A DNA stretch of 5,970 bases, taken from the NCBI GenBank assembly GCA_020852155.1, contig JADZBJ010000428.1, positions 1 through 5,970 of the forward strand, in the 5' to 3' direction. Made by a program: the position numbers and the translations under genes. Positions 5,370-5,970 of this stretch are shown one piece after another. Below the pieces are notes generated by a model that was not told where the DNA came from, searched no databases, and worked only from the letters and a program-made list of their open reading frames with translations. This stretch comes from Saprospiraceae bacterium. Lineage in GTDB: Bacteria > Bacteroidota > Bacteroidia > Chitinophagales > Saprospiraceae. The first letter of the stretch is position 1. Each line of letters starts with the position of its first letter.

Positions 5370-5970
5370 ATGACACCAACCAAACCTTTTCTCATTTTTC
5401 TGATCGCATTGCTTTCCGGCACGGTCACACTCACCGCTCAAAACGATTATAAAGTGGCGGCTGTGGGTTTTTACAACCTCGAAAACCTGTTTGATACCAT
5501 TGACAATCCGGCTACCAACGACGAAGATTTTCTGCCCAAGGGTCGTCTGTTGTGGGATAGCGAAAAGTATGCCGCCAAACAGGCCAACATGGCGAAAGTC
5601 ATCAGCCAGATGGCGACGGAATTAACGCCCGATGGCGTGGCAGTGCTGGGTGTAGCGGAGATTGAATGCCGCCTTGTGCTCGAAGACCTGGTCAAACAAC
5701 CGGCGCTGGCTGACCGGCACTATCAGGTCGTACAATACGATTCGCCGGACGAACGCGGTATTGACTGCGGTCTGCTTTATAATCCGAAATATTTCACGTT
5801 GTTTGGTTCCCGTGCTTTGCCTGTTGGATTGAAAGACTCAAAAACGGGCATTATTGACTACACACGCGATATTTTGCTGGTTTCAGGCCAGTTTGAAGGC
5901 GAAATGGTGCATTTCATGGTGGGTCACTGGCCCTCGCGCCGTGGCGGTGAAGCCGGTTCAGCCTGGATGC
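5370..5970 (+). CDS. Secreted endonuclease/exonuclease/phosphatase family protein, 3' end outside window
   Basis: The first 200 residues of a protein of the endonuclease/exonuclease/phosphatase (EEP, DNase I-like) superfamily; homologues in Bacteroidota are usually around 340-370 residues. It starts with a Sec signal peptide (hydrophobic FLIFLIALLSGTVTLTA, cut probably after A23), so it acts outside the cytoplasm. EEP motifs visible are VGFYNLENLFDT (N36), VLGVAEIE with the metal-binding Glu E97, DERGIDCGLLYNP (about 127-139), YTRDILLV (R166, D167) and the histidine motif VGHWPSRRGG (H186). The C-terminal Asp/His motifs lie beyond the edge. The frame is open from ATG 5370 to the last base, with no in-frame stop. 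The substrate (nucleic acid, phospholipid or sugar phosphate) cannot be told from the sequence. It is divergent from the cyclase; no Shine-Dalgarno is seen. Confidence 0.88.
   Translation, partial: MTPTKPFLIFLIALLSGTVTLTAQNDYKVAAVGFYNLENLFDTIDNPATNDEDFLPKGRLLWDSEKYAAKQANMAKVISQMATELTPDGVAVLGVAEIECRLVLEDLVKQPALADRHYQVVQYDSPDERGIDCGLLYNPKYFTLFGSRALPVGLKDSKTGIIDYTRDILLVSGQFEGEMVHFMVGHWPSRRGGEAGSAWM

Noticed and set aside
5222..5434. 70-codon minus-strand open frame across the divergent gap
   Set aside because: It overlaps the signal-peptide coding region of the EEP gene, resembles no protein family I know and covers the candidate plus-strand promoter.

Overview
The window looks like chromosomal DNA from a member of the Bacteroidota, perhaps near the Saprospiria (Lewinella/Haliscomenobacter type), though this was not checked by any search. 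The evidence is a 64-residue bS21 of Bacteroidota type, two exact copies of the phylum's -7 promoter box (TAnnTTTG, both TACCTTTG), an almost complete lack of Shine-Dalgarno sequences, and the gene order rpsU followed by a XerC-like recombinase.

Layout. On the minus strand, positions 1-682 hold the first 227 residues of a XerC/XerD-type tyrosine recombinase, cut by the window edge. Upstream of it, rpsU (729-923) carries the only strong Shine-Dalgarno sequence in the window. A 194-bp gap (924-1117) holds the rpsU promoter and leader. On the plus strand, yqgE (1118-1684) encodes a YqgE/AlgH (DUF179) protein. The convergent gap 1685-1948 holds no gene but two secondary-structure elements: a 162-bp near-palindrome flanked by TAA duplications, which looks like a miniature inverted-repeat transposable element inserted at the yqgE stop codon, and a CAGATT-repeat hairpin (1866-1929). 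On the minus strand again, a probable two-gene operon has a membrane-anchored class III adenylate cyclase (3619-5175) followed 23 bp later by adenine deaminase (1949-3595). A divergent gap (5176-5369) carries promoters for both sides, and a secreted endonuclease/exonuclease/phosphatase-family protein starts at 5370 and runs off the right edge.

How the parts work together. rpsU and the recombinase form one short unit that, in many Bacteroidota, continues into hpf, tRNAs and tuf; here that would lie outside the window. The cyclase has a predicted exported TPR/coiled-coil sensor, one membrane span and a catalytic domain with all the residues expected for making cAMP. Adenine deaminase converts adenine to hypoxanthine in purine salvage. 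Both handle adenine compounds, but a functional link is only suggested by their spacing. No CRISPR array, phage, toxin-antitoxin or recognised defence system is present. The most rewarding items are the MITE-like element, the rpsU translation signal and the sensor-cyclase/ade pairing.
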